A DNA stretch of 64,000 bases from Tretioscincus oriximinensis. Lineage: Eukaryota > Chordata > Lepidosauria > Squamata > Gymnophthalmidae. The stretch lies in contig JAJVDF010000205.1 in the NCBI GenBank assembly GCA_022410635.1, positions 1,413,128-1,477,127 of the forward strand, read 5' to 3'. The notes beneath the pieces are model-generated. The model worked only from the letters and a program-made list of their open reading frames with translations. It was not told where the DNA came from and searched no databases. Below are positions 11,265 through 22,300 of this stretch, piece after piece (position 1 is the first letter of the stretch; every line of letters starts with the position of its first letter). A program made the translations under genes and the position numbers.

Positions 11265-11425
11265 TAAAATGAGTCTTGCTGAATCAAACCTCAGCCATCT
11301 AATCCAGCATTCTTTCTCATGTAAGGTCCCACCAATTGCTTCTGGACGTTCTTAAGCAGCAGAAGAACTGCTCTCAACTCCCTGCAGTTAGCATTTGAGA
11401 CATTTTGCCTGCCCCTCCATCATGG
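11265..11425 (-). mobile_element. CR1 3' UTR fragment
   Basis: The plus strand reads tcttgctgaatcaaacctca, atctaatccagcattctttc and cccaccaattgcttctgg, the antisense of the CR1 3' end, followed by degraded upstream sequence. It lies in the intron between exons 8 and 9. Confidence 0.55.
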
Positions 11426-12114
11426 AGTCAATATTTAGGCATCCATTCTAATAGCTATTGTAACACCTGGGCTCCATAGTTTTTTTAAAAAATATCTCTT
11501 AACACCATCAAGGCGGGTTACTATCACATCTTCTGAGAGTAATTCCACAGACAAGATTATCCACAAAGTCGTGTGCCCATCAGCTTCAGTAGCAAATAAC
11601 TGTAGTTTCCCAGTTATTGCTGGGAACACTGCAGACCGAAGCATGAAGTTTAGTGGGTATGTACTCCTTCCACAGCACTCCAGGGTTGAGATTGGGGCAC
11701 AGTACTTACATGNGTAGTTAACAACAAAGAGATTGGATCAGAGAGAAATCCCTGCCTAACCCTCAGAGTCCAAGACAGAAGTGAATAAATAACATAATGG
11801 GGAAAGGAAACAACCAAGATCTCAGATTATTCCCATGCAAGCCTATACATTTCTTATGTGACACACATGTGACTCTTAATAGAAATGGTGTGTCTCATCC
11901 CACAATGAACTAACACATATAGTACCAGCCAGATGTATAAAACAAAACTGTTTAAAAGGTCAATTAAGTATTCAAGTTTCTTCATTGATTGTGAAATATC
12001 TTTGTCTAGGAATATTGTAAACATTAATTATAAGTTGTTCATCTANGCAAGAACCATCCTATCTATAACTATATTCCTTCCTCACAACTTATCAGTTAAA
12101 CTCAATTTAAAAAG

Positions 12115-12303
12115 TAAATTTCAGAGAAATAGCCGAGTTAGTCTAGCAGAAAGTCCAGCAAAGGAGCTAGCAGCACTTTAAGACGAACTTGAGAAAAGTG
12201 GTTGGCATAAGCTTTCGTAGACAGGTCTACTTCTTCAGATGTCTACGAAAGCTTATGCCAACCAAGTTAGTCTCAAAGTGCTGCTAGCTCCTTTGCTGGA
12301 CTT
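12115..12303 (-). mobile_element. Palindromic foldback element, copy 1
   Basis: The element folds on itself. gtccagcaaaggagctagca at the left has its complement at the right end (tgctagctcctttgctggac), and ggcataagctttcgtagaca is complemented by tgtctacgaaagcttatgcc around a very short loop. The left end (tttcagagaaatagccg, about 12118-12134) is the complement of the right end of copy 2 (34173-34391), so this copy is inverted relative to that one and cut short on its right. It is flanked by near-matching 13-mers at 12102-12114 and 12304-12316 (12 of 13 identical). There is no coding potential. Confidence 0.75.
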
Positions 12304-12904
12304 TCAATTAAAAAAGGTGTGGTGTGCAATATAGCTACAAATTAACCAAGATACAATATGCTGAATTAATATGCATAGTTCAATGCTAACTACTTTGACT
12401 ATAATTATACCATAATAAATTGGAAAATGCATTTCTATGTTGGTATTCTTTGTATATTTTAACACAGGTCTTTATTACAGTAGGGTTACATTTTCAGTAT
12501 GTTTTACCAATATTTTATTCTTATTTTAAGTATATTTTATTGTTGTGACTGGGACCTTCACATGAAGAGTGAATATAAATTCTTAAATAAGTAAAATTCT
12601 GTATGGGATTTATCAGATCAAGAATTATTTGGTAGGTATCAGAATAAGTTAAAAAAATTCTGCACTGCACAATTAAAAATAAACAAATGAAAGAGAGAAC
12701 CATTGCAAATCATTTTGGATTACTCCAATCAATCAATCAATAAAAACCAAAATTGCTTGTGGCTTTATTTGAACTCCAGGTNTTCTAAAAGAACATTATA
12801 CACTTTAAATTCACTTTTATGTAAATCCTTGAAATATGGATAGAATTCTTTTTTTCCCATGCTACTAGAATCCTAATGTGAACCACACTTTTCTTGTTTA
12901 TCAT

Positions 12905-13642
12905 TTACTCATTTGGCACAGTCCAAAAACCAGAATAACTGGTCAGCAAATGTTGTTTTACCTCTTTATAAATCTGTGCTAAGGACACATTTGGAATACT
13001 GTGTTCAGTTCTGGTCACCACATATCAAGAGTGATATTGTGGAACTAGAGAAGGTGCAGAAAAGGGCAACAAGAATGATCAGGGGTCTGGAGCACCTCCT
13101 TTATGAAATCAAGCTGCAACATCTGGGCCTCTTAAGCCTCGAAAGGCNACGTTTGAGAGGTGATCTGATTGAAGTGTACAAAATTATGCATGGGATGGAC
13201 AGGGTGAATAGAGAAAACATGTTTTCTCTATCACACAGCACTAGGACCAGAGGGCACTCCTTGAAACTTATGGGCAGAAAAGTGAGAACAGACAAAGGAA
13301 AGTATATTTTCACCCAGAGNGTCATTGGCCTGTGGAATTTACTTCCTGAAGAGGTGGTGATAGCTAACAGCATGGATAGCTTAAAGACAGGACTAGACAG
13401 GTTTATGGACACCAATGGTACAAATGGGTACTAGGATGGATATCTGAATGTTGCATCCGGGATGGAGCAACAGGCAGGACTCCTGAAATACCATTTGCAG
13501 AGAGTCATGAACAAGCGCATATTTTGCTTTCCTCTGTTCAGACTGCCCAGGTGCATCTGGTGGGCCTTTTTATGAGACAGAATGCTGAACTAGATGGGCT
13601 CTGGCCCAATCCAGTATGGCTCTTCTTATGTTCTTATGTTCA
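12905..13642 (+). mobile_element. CR1 LINE 3' end
   Basis: The readable frame includes SANVVLPLYKSVLRTHLEYC, VQFWSPHIKSDIVELEKVQK, LLSLER, LRGDLIEVYKIMHGMDRVN, TRTRGHSLKLMGRKVRTDKG, IGLWNLLPEEVV and GLDRFMDTNG. A 3' UTR ending ttcttatgttcttatgtt follows. Two Ns interrupt the frame. It is 5' truncated and inactive. Confidence 0.9.
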
Positions 13643-13699
13643 TCATCTCTTTTGAAAGTAAAGACCAATAACCCTTTTGGTAAAAAACAAACAAACCCA

Positions 13700-14045
13700 A
13701 AACACTTTTGTTTATCTGTCCTAACTCTTTTGCCCATCAGCCCCCTGGTTCGAATGTTGTTTGATAANTTTTTTTCTGCTATCCGCCATAACCATTCCAT
13801 GCATGATTTTATACATTTCAGTTAGATTGCCTCTTAAGTGCCATCTTTCAAGGCTAAAGAGACCTAGATGATGCAGCCTGATTTTATAAGAGAGATATTC
13901 TAGCCCATTTATTGCACTTTTTTGCATCTTTTCTGGTGTGGTGACTTGAACAGTACACAGTATTTCAAATATGCTTTTATCATAGATTTGTAAAGAGGCA
14001 AAATGATGCTTGCCGACTAATTCTCCCTAACATTGAATTTGCTTT
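13700..14045 (-). mobile_element. Older CR1 LINE fragment
   Basis: The minus strand encodes GLEYLSYKIRLHHLGLFSLE, RWHLRGNLTEMYKIMHGM and, upstream, degraded NSMLG / LPLYKSMI-type sequence to about 14045. It lies tail-to-tail with the CR1 ending at 13642 and is more diverged. Its edge is 60 bp from the donor of the exon at 14104. Confidence 0.75.
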
Positions 14046-14103
14046 TATCCCAGCAGGAGTTTGGCAAGGCAATTTCGACAAAACTGTTCAGAATAAAACT
14101 TAC

Positions 14104-14186
14104 CTTGCATGTTAAAGATCTAGTACAGGGTTTCTTAGTTTCTATGTCAATGACGCCACAGTAGATATCAGGATCAAATTCTCTCT
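14104..14186 (-). CDS. ATXN7: ATXN7 exon 8-equivalent: first half of the SCA7 domain
   Basis: This 83-base exon encodes (E)REFDPDIYCGVIDIETKK and then PCTRSLTCK, the core of the SCA7 domain. The zinc ligands are visible as C-x10-C-x5-C and are completed by the His of KTHS in the next exon. In ataxin-7 this domain binds the H2A-H2B face of nucleosomes. Two acceptors are possible because the exon starts within an AG-repeat (ttaacAGAGAGAG). The upstream AG preserves the SEREFD reading of human ataxin-7, so the exon start is set at 14186. Using the next AG two bases downstream would shift the frame. The donor is GTAAGT at 14103. Confidence 0.95.
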
Positions 14187-14739
14187 CTGTTAAATCGACA
14201 AACAAAAAAATCCCTATTATTATGCAATATATACTTCGTTTGAAAAATCTACTTATTTCAAAACAATTTTTCAAAAATGTTTTGTAATTTTCCTTAGCTT
14301 TGCCCTCTGTTCTATGGTAGAAGAGTCACACAAAAATTATCAAACAGGCAGTTTTCTAGTTAAATAAATACAATATTCAGATAGTTCAATGATACTCTAA
14401 TATTGCAATCACTGTACTTACAAAATTCAACCTAAGCTTTAACAAGCCTAAGCCGTTTTTGCAACAGAAATTCTTCACTTACTATAAACCATACTTTATG
14501 CTAAAGAGAATAAAGCAAATATTTCTTAAATTACTCTTGTTTGCAAACTATAGTTTAATTTATTTTAATGAGTCCACAATAGATACAGTCATCTGGAAGC
14601 CAGAGGCAATAAAAAAAATAGTATGCCAACCATGTTTTCAAGTATTCAAATAGTAAAGTTTCATTAATTCTTTTTTTAACTGGAAAATCCCCAAGAATCC
14701 TGCCTGAAGTTAAGGTTAAGCAAAAGTGGCAGGAGCATT

Positions 14740-15060
14740 AATTTCAAAAGATGGGGGGAAGACCAAGCAGGGGCACAAATGGCACAGTCACCAAGTGCCG
14801 GTCTTTCATCTGAGAGATCCAGTTTTGAGGTTCTGTGTTGGTGGAGAGGGGTGATCATCTCCACTAGCCTGTAGATTCGAAAGAAATGTAGATTTGTAAT
14901 CTGCATTTCAATTAGATAAATGAGTACTAACATTAACCTGGAGCGGAAGATGAAATAAGATGTAAGCCTTTGGGCAAAAATTAACTTTCTAAGCTGGACT
15001 GAGTTCTTTCGGGTGAAAAGGGTGGGGTATAAAAACCAGATTATTCTTCTTCTGAATTGT
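14740..15060 (+). repeat. Dispersed repeat with (CTT)n tail
   Basis: It shares tagatttgtaatctgcattt, cctttgggcaaaaattaact, gtgaaaagggtggggtataa and the ttcttcttct tail with copies at 44360-44530, 33345-33505 (minus) and 50620-50790 (minus). The upstream part (gtctttcatctgagagatcc) may be a separate SINE head. It looks like a SINE family with a trinucleotide tail; the family name is unknown to me. Confidence 0.55.
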
Positions 15061-15189
15061 CAAAAAANTAAAAAAAGAGTTCTTACCCTGTCACTCCTTC
15101 TTGATTCCCCACTTTTGAAGCCTATTTTGAGCTGTTCCCATTGCTTGAGTAGACCCCAAAGGAGTTATACAAAATACTATGATGATGCA

Positions 15190-15465
15190 GAGGTTAAGAA
15201 CAGTAATTTGAACAGAGAGGTCATTCATNTAAAGATCCATGTGTCTGTTGTGGAGAGGGGTGAGCGCCTCAGCCAATCTAGCTGTTCACCTTAGCTTACG
15301 CCAACCTAGCTGTTCAAGTGAGCAATCACAAGTAGATGAATAGGTACCATCACAATGTGATGGTGAAGATATAGAATTAACTCTTCAGGTGAAAAATAGC
15401 TTATAAGCTGATTTGAATCCCTCTAGGTGAGAAAAAGTGGGGTGTAAAAACAGTTCTTCTACCAC
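15190..15465 (+). repeat. Degraded copy of the (CTT)n-tail repeat
   Basis: It contains gttgtggagaggggtgagcg, aattaactcttcaggtgaaa, taagctgatttgaatccctc and gtggggtgtaaaaacagttc, which parallels the copy at 14740-15060 in the same order and orientation. It is strongly diverged. Confidence 0.45.
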
Positions 15466-15639
15466 TCATCACTGGGGCAGGGTGAGCTCTTCACCAGTGC
15501 CACTTCACCTCTGGTGCCCCTTGGATGTCCCCACTACACACCTCCAATTTCATGCACTGCCTCCATTCTCTACCTGACTAATTTGCTTTTAGTTAAGCCA
15601 ACCTGACACTATGTTTCATTTAAATAAAAAGCTTCAATG

Positions 15640-15716
15640 TATTGTTGTTTTTACTGTTGGCCGCCCAGAGACTTTTGAGTATAGGGCGTGGTATAGGTAT
15701 AAATAAATAAAATTAA
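15640..15716 (+). mobile_element. L2 LINE 3' tail
   Basis: It contains ggccgcccagagacttttga then gtatagggcgtggtatagg and ataaataaataaa. This matches the 3' end of the longer L2 copies at 20290 and 52395. Confidence 0.7.
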
Positions 15717-15828
15717 ATCTGATGCTATCTTTTCTGAAATTATACAGTGTTTTTTTTTTTACAGACAGTGAATCTGGTAAAGCAAAAAGGTGAAGCATCA
15801 ATGTATGGCAGTGACTTTTTAAAAATAC

Positions 15829-16088
15829 CTGACAATCTTTTGTGTAGGAATTTCCTATTATTTGTATTTTCTTCTTGCTTCTTTTCCAAGTATGGAGGCA
15901 CAGGGAGGAGACCTTTACCATTCAGTATCTGTCCAGGGGAAGGCAAGGGTGGCTTTGGTATTGAGGGATTAAGGCCAGTCTTTATTGAGGAGCTCACAGT
16001 AGTAGAACAGGTTGGACCAACAGCAGGTTTCAGTAGCGCACCATCCATCTTTGGATGCATTTTTTCCACTTTGACAGATGGAGTCATA
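15829..16088 (-). CDS. ATXN7: ATXN7 exon 7-equivalent: linker before the SCA7 domain
   Basis: This 260-base exon completes an Ile codon and then reads MTPSVKVEKMHPKMDGALLK, continuing through the Pro-rich GLNPSIPKPPLPSPGQILNG to NRKFLHKRLS. It ends with the first base of the next Glu codon. The VKVEK motif matches the known SUMOylation consensus of human ataxin-7 (psi-K-x-E), and the lysine is retained. The acceptor is CTACCAG and the donor is GTATTT, the least consensus-like donor of the gene. This exon and the next join as KRLS-E-REFD only if the acceptor at 14187 is used, which fixes that splice choice. No frameshift or stop is seen. Confidence 0.94.
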
Positions 16089-18280
16089 CTGGTAGGAAGA
16101 AATATAAGAAATATTATAAACATATATTTTTTCCACACAAGTGTTTCTTTTATCTAGATTTTTTGTACAATCATAATTATTGGACATATTCAGAGAGCAC
16201 CAATTAGAGGCAGTGCAAACTATGGTGGANTGTTTCAGTTTTCAAGCTGAAAAGCTGAAAAGTCTGATATTAATTCTACCCCTGCTGGAAAGAATAATTA
16301 GAACCTTAAAAGGTCATGGATGGAATCGATACAATACCAACTTCATCAGCAACTGTTGACAAACAACCAGCATGAACATTCAACAGATGATTAGATTNAA
16401 TAAATATTCTTAATTAGAAATAGGTATTTCCAATTAATAGTTATTAAGAAGGTTACTTTGCAAAATTTTCCTAAACATTGTCCTTGACACTTCTAGGTAC
16501 AAAACCAACAACTGCTTTCAGTGAGGTAAAAAAACATAATCAATACAGTCAGAAATAACTTTGCTTCTATGCAGAATTTTTAAAGACATATCTATTCTAC
16601 TACTCCACAGAAAGGTACTTAATGAACTATTCCTATTGCAAGATTTCATCGTTGTCATCATCATCTGTTTATACAATGCTAACCATCTATCTAATCAAGA
16701 TTTGACTGGGATGAATGAAGATCCTTTTTCAAGGATTGAATCTAAACATAACTACAGTAAACCTCTCCTTGAAAGTCATCAATTAGCTATAATACTAGCA
16801 GATTTCACCTCTATTGACACCAAGGAAAAAAGGAAAAGCATTATCTCAGTGGATAATGCAACAATGAAAAATGGCAAAAAGACTCCATTTCAAGCAAATG
16901 TGATTTTAATATTACTTTAGTTTANTATTTGAGACCTTGTTTTGGTATTAAGTGCTGCTGTTTCACTTTCAGTCACTAACACAAAGGACAGAGATGTTTC
17001 GCTTAACATGGTTTCGATTTAAGGCCCGACTTGCGAGAATAATCTACAACCCACTCTTCAAATTGAACTTGATGGTAACAAATGGTAAAGAGGAGGCTTA
17101 AGCACTGAAGAAATTGTTGAAAAAAGAATGTAGTAAAAGAATGTGCAAGGACAAGTTGCTTATGGGGGAAAATCATGCAAATTATCTTAGGCTGCATTAA
17201 AAGACACATATTTTTAATCCATATTCAGTCCTGAAGAACCAGACTAAAAAAGAAAAAACAACATTTTTTCCTGATTTAAGTCTAATCTCCAGGACTGAAG
17301 ATGGATTAAATTTTTGTGTCAAAACAGCACTTTAGAACCTAAACAAATCAATTTTATGGGTTGCTCCTATTTCCATACAGAAGATTCTCCACCAGAGGAA
17401 GATACTGCTCTATGCAGTAATGAAGCTATCAGCAGGCCCTCTTAATCATTATTAATCACAAATTAGCAGATACTGGGTGAGGCAATTATTCAAATATTCG
17501 CCCTCAGGCCACATAGTTTTTATGTATTTATTAGGGCTGGAAGCAGAACGGTAGCTACTGTTGATCTGTGAGAATGGTGCTATATGATCCTCTCCCCTGG
17601 CACCAAGCTGTAACCTGGTAACTACATTAGTAGCAGCTGCATCTTCTGGAAAGTACACTGGAAGCAACTTGTCCTACACAAAGTTGTTAGATCCTGAGAC
17701 TGAACACAAGCCACTCAGGCACGCTGAGCCCTGATCTCCTGGTCTCTGACATTTCTAATAATCAGTAATCCACAGCTGATAATTACTGTGACACCGCACT
17801 TGTGCAACTGACATTATGTTACCTTTATGTTAATTATCTAATACGTTGTTTCCTGACCTTTCTATGTGAAGCATCATTTCACTTTACTTGAAAAGGTAAT
17901 GTTTTAATACAGTTTAATATTTTTTTTCTATTTGTTAAATTTTGTCATGTTTAACATTTTTTTATGTTTTGGTATGAGTTTTGGGAAATGTGACTTAATG
18001 TGACTTTTGAGCAACTTCAATCTGGATTTTTCTTTCCCTATCAGTCCGATGGTTTCAAATTATCTATTACTTTTGCTAAAATCAAACATGTTTATTTGTT
18101 TTTGTTTTATATACTCTAATTCTCGGAGTTACTTGAGTAAATAGGATCTTATTACCATACATTACAAATCACTAGAGGTGGAATTTCATAGACAAGTCCA
18201 TTTCTTTAGATAAAAATCATTAACAGGATTCAGATACTTTAAAAGCACAGATCTAGTTTTTGCTTTGCCAGTTTGGAGGC
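16089..18280. other. Intronic sequence, nothing recognised
   Basis: AT-rich intron between exons 6 and 7. A 119-codon plus-strand frame near 16561 lacks recognisable similarity. No repeat family was named. Confidence 0.45.
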
Positions 18281-18284
18281 ATCC

Positions 18285-18400
18285 TAGAATGTAAGCGGAG
18301 TCCTGCTGAATTGGGCTGGGGCCATCTAATCCAGCATTTTCGTCTCACACAGTGGCCCACCAATTGCACCTGGGCAGTTTGGAACAGAAGAAGGCAGAAT
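18285..18400 (-). mobile_element. CR1 3' UTR fragment
   Basis: The plus strand reads cctgctgaattgggctgggg, catctaatccagcattttcg and cacagtggcccaccaattgc, the antisense of the CR1 3' UTR. It is short and old. Confidence 0.6.
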
Positions 18401-19194
18401 CAGAAAATTAAGATTTTGGTTGCTCTAGTCCAGTCTTTTTTTACAGTCCATATAAATCATAGCAGNAAGTGACAGAAAGGGCTTCAGAATGATGGGAAAT
18501 TTCGAGAAAGTTTCTTCTCTCTCCCAGACAAAAGAAGCATTTCTATCTACTGAGGCTTAGAATGAGCATTTCTATCGACAGAAGTTAGATGAAATTTAGC
18601 TCATTTTTTCAGTTTGAAGGGGAAATCTAAATAACAGAATTTCTAGCTGTACACTTCTCTTCATTAAAACTTTTATACTTTGGTTGGGCATACTGTTTTC
18701 TGACTGGGGTGTATAAGATTAATTAATAGCTATTGGTGTGCAGTCCTGAAAGTGACACGCAGAGAAAGGGTTGCTGTTGTCATGTTGTTTCCATAGGCCT
18801 GCTCTACAAATCTGATTTGCCATTGAAGGAAAAGTGCTGAGCCTCAAACAGCTGCTGGTCTGGTTCAGCAGAGGCTTCTTGCATTTTTACCATATAAAAT
18901 TTGATTTTAAAGTTACACTTCTTTAACTTTTTCTTTACATAAATACGTAAATACAAATATATTAACAAGCTAATAAAGACTCTTCATTGCCTTTAATTTT
19001 TAAAATCAAAGACCCATATTTAAGTCTGTGTTTTGGATTACTTTTAATTGGTAAAAAAATACCTTTCTGCCTCATTTTTAATAGTAAATAAAAGATATAT
19101 AGTGTATTTGTTGTTTCTAGCAAAAGTGTCTCATAGCACAGCCATTGAAAACACTGTTCTGTTTTTATTTGTTTTATTTGAATAAATAAATAAA

Positions 19195-19330
19195 TGAGAC
19201 TAACAAGAAAAAAGACAGGATTAGCTGTCATAAATAAGTCTGCTTTTTCAGATGCTATGGAGTGATTACAACAAAGTCCATGGTACAATATTTTTCTTGT
19301 TAGTCTTTAAGGTGCTGTGAGACACCATTG
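19195..19330. repeat. Old palindromic repeat
   Basis: gagactaacaagaaaaaaga at the left is complemented by tttttcttgttagtctttaa at the right. The centre carries ttcagatgctatggagtg, a motif common in reptilian foldback repeats. It is related in arm sequence to the elements at 12115, 34173 and 54480, and ends about 150 bp from the donor of the exon at 19478. Confidence 0.6.
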
Positions 19331-19477
19331 CTAAGAGGCCTGTATCCAGACCAATATGTTTACTTCTCTGAATACTTTCTGGTAATATCTTGTGAGTTTG
19401 CTTACTTCCCTCCCCACCCCCTTTTAACATGTTACCAATCATTCTTCCCTCACCGCCCTAGCAATAACAATACTCAC

Positions 19478-19745
19478 ATTTTGTCATGGACAGTTTTGCT
19501 ATGTAACAGATGCATTGGCCTGTTGTTTCCACTGATTGGCAGCTTGTCTTTGGATGATTTCAAGAACTTGGAACTGGATGAAGACGACGATGACAATGAT
19601 GTACTTGTACCCCCTCCACTGGACGAGCGGCTACTCCCACCACCGCTGCTACCTTTGCTTTTTGAAGACGGAGATGAAAAGAGGGAGAACACTGAAGAGG
19701 AAGGAGGGGTTAAAGGTGGCTTGCTGGAGGAACTGTGTCTTCTTT
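19478..19745 (-). CDS. ATXN7: ATXN7 exon 6-equivalent: Ser-rich linker
   Basis: This 268-base exon starts AA (completing Glu) followed by RRHSSSSKPPL, so it supplies the last His of the zinc finger. It then encodes a low-complexity Ser/Gly linker: VFSLFSSPSSKSK, SRSSSGGGTSTS, a run of eight serines, then KFLKSSKDKLPISGNNRPMH. It ends AT before a GTGAGT donor. The acceptor is CATTTCAG. The serine run uses mixed codons (TCA, TCG, TCT, TCC, AGT), so it is not a pure codon repeat and should be fairly stable. The exon contains an in-frame Met (RPMHL), which could start an N-terminally shortened product if an internal promoter were used. The linker is expected to be disordered. Confidence 0.94.
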
Positions 19746-19864
19746 CTGAAATGAGAAAGGAACAAGGTATTTTTGATTACCCAAAGAAATGATCCTAAAA
19801 ACAAGTACCTCCTACTTTAATTCCTCTTGCATCTGAAGATGGCTTGCAATGTAGACTTTAACCT

Positions 19865-20290
19865 TTAAAGTTCTAAATATCTTGGGCCCCAAATATCTAA
19901 AGGAACTCCTTCTTCCATACCATCCTGCCCGAGACTGGTTGTACCACCCTTTTCAACAGTAAATNGAGTAGGGACCCGAGGCAGAGCCTTCTCGGTGGTT
20001 GCCCCCAGTCTTTGGAATAGTCTCCCCCTCGAGGTGCATCTATTACCATCATTGTTGTATTGTTTTAGAAGATCTTTGAAGATGAACCTCTTTCACCTGG
20101 CCTTTGTCTGAAGATATCTCATTTGTCCCCACTTTTAAATACTGTTTTATACTGTTTTTAACCTGTAACTTTTGTATTGATGTTTTATACTGTTTTTCAT
20201 TTGTTAATTTTGTATTGAGGTTTTACTGTGGGCCACCCTGAGACATTCGGGTGTAAGGCAGGATATAAGTATAAATAAATAAATAAATTT
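19865..20290 (+). mobile_element. L2 LINE 3' end
   Basis: The plus strand encodes the L2 reverse-transcriptase C-terminus (TRGRAFSVV.PSLWNSLPLE followed by FRRSLKMNLFHLAF). A 3' UTR follows with gttttatactg repeats and a gccaccctgagacattcggg stem-loop-like end closed by ataaataaataaa. It begins 120 bp upstream, in gene orientation, of the exon at 19478-19745. Confidence 0.85.
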
Positions 20291-20489
20291 GTTCTCTTTC
20301 TTTACTCAGTACTTTTTGTCTTACAATTTGTTTGACTGTTCAATCTGGAGCTTGTTTTAATGTTCTGCATCACAATGGAAATGTCAACTTTTTAAAACAG
20401 TTAATGTTTAATTGAATTTAGTTCTTATCCAAAAGGTCTTAACCTGAAATTAAAATTTTGTGAGTGGTCATAAAACTGATGATCACATA

Positions 20490-20645
20490 GGATGCATTCA
20501 CACATTGTTTTTTTCATGCAGTTACCATGTGATAATGTGGGATTGCAGGGTCCAGCTGTGGATGCGCTAGAAAAATATTCTAGCTAAGAGTTTTATGCAG
20601 CTTTCGTAGTACAATGTCCAGCTGTAGCGCTATGATACACCATGT
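20490..20645. repeat. Possible non-autonomous DNA transposon
   Basis: The ends gatgcattcacacattg and caccatgtgaacactgg and an internal repeated motif (gtccagctgtggatgcgct; gtccagctgtagcgctatg) resemble short inverted-repeat elements. The terminal repeats are weak and no flanking duplication was confirmed. Confidence 0.3.
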
Positions 20646-21820
20646 GAACACTGGCAGCCATAGATCCCAAGAGCCAGCTTTACTTCTTATTCCTGTGTCC
20701 ACCTGACCTGCTGCAGCAAAATTGGAGACTTTAGGGGACCCACCGGCTGCTTTTCCACAGGAAAAAGCAGCGATGATAAGTAAAAAAAAAAACGAGTGTG
20801 CGCCAAACCTGAAGCAATTCTGAAAGAAAACTTTGCTTTGAAATCACCTACCCGGAAACAAAGAGAGCCAGAGTCAATGACAGAAGGAATAAACATCAAT
20901 CAATTGCAAGATGGGATTTACAGCAGACTTCATGAGAAATGTATGAATAGAGAGGAAAGGCAAGATCTTTATGCTTGTGGATGGTGAGAAATGAAGACTT
21001 GAGTACTTTATATTGCTATTATAGAAATAGCAATACAAATGACGGTCATATGGATGCATCCATAAATCAGGACATATGTTTCTACCCAACAGCTGATATT
21101 TTATATCTATTTGTACATTTGTACAAGCCAACAATTAACAAAGGAAAAAAGTAGAATTTGTAACAAGTGTAATGCAACAAGTGTTTAAGACAGTCCAAAA
21201 ATCAAGCCTTGAAGTCACAGATCAATTGGCACCTCAGGTAGCAAAACAAGAACATGGTGTCAGTTATGTACTGCCACAATAATGTCTTTTTCCAAGCCTG
21301 GACGAAGCTAGCCTTGCTTATATATTTATTTGAAGAGCTACTGCTACTCTTTCTCCCTTACACATTGTTGCAGTGTCTACTTGCTGAATGTCAGCCATCA
21401 ACATAGGCTCAACCACCAATTTCCAATACGCATTATGATGTATAATTGAACCTACCATATTTTAAAGTTTCTCCAACATTGCAAGACAACACCAGAGAAA
21501 TACTTTCCTTTAATAAATAAATAAATTTTGGAAGTTCACAGAACTGATACTGTTCATAAAATAGAATATTATTTTAGTAATAATCTAGTAGTAAAAAAAC
21601 CCTCATAAGTAATATGAATATGTGATTTTGAAAGATTTATTAGATATGGTGTCATAACAAAGGAAAACCTTTCTCAAGCGACCATCTGCTCCACTCTACC
21701 TAATGCTCAAAACAGATCTCAGTGGCTAGACATTTTTGTTATAGAAGATGCTGTTTCATATTTTAGGTCCCTGTGGCGTTTGCCTATATTAATGTTTATA
21801 CATATCTTTTATACTCACTG

Positions 21821-22300
21821 TGTTATTCCAGAGGGGCGTGGCTTCTTCATTCCCTGGTTGGGAGGGGGTGAGGCTGGAGGAGCCAGCCAATAGGGCCTCA
21901 AATAGCCGGCTGGCCAGACTATAAAAAGGAGACTGACCAGGGCTGCAGGCCTTTCTGTTGGGGAAACTTGATGTGGAGAAGCAAGTTAACAGGAGGTTCA
22001 CTGCTAGTCTGCATCTGAGGGGTGGGGCTAGAGTGTATGGAAGCTGGGAAGGGTCATAGCTGAGACTAGGCCTGGGTTGAAACTAAGATAGTTGTGTCTA
22101 TCACTTTAAGTCCTAACTGATGAATGTTTCAATTCCTCAGAGCATATGTGTGTCTNCTCTGGTTAGATTTTTCAGTTCTAACTGGTTTCCTCTTACCATT
22201 CACAGACATTTTTCTGTTGTAACAATAAACCTTTTTGTTTAATTTTTAAATGTCTATCTTTTGTTTTTCCTCACAAATCTATACTCGTCACAACAACTGG
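21821..22300 (+). mobile_element. LTR of an endogenous retroelement, with possible primer-binding site
   Basis: The block starts tgttattccag. It contains a CCAAT box (agccaatagg, 21886), a TATA box (actataaaaagg, 21918-21929), a poly(A) signal (aataaa at 22224) followed by a T-rich stretch, and ends near tcgtcaca (22292). Immediately after, caactggtgaggactg could be a tRNA primer-binding site, which would make this a 5' LTR. No gag, pol or env frame follows, so the element is a decayed relic or a solo LTR. The GC-rich promoter half contrasts with the AT-rich surroundings. Confidence 0.6.

Noticed and set aside
15747..16157. 136-codon plus-strand frame
   Set aside because: Antisense shadow of the ATXN7 exon at 15829-16088.
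19328..19792. 154-codon plus-strand frame with acidic LELDEDDDDNDVLV stretch
   Set aside because: It is the antisense of the Ser-rich ATXN7 exon; the Asp run is the complement of serine codons.
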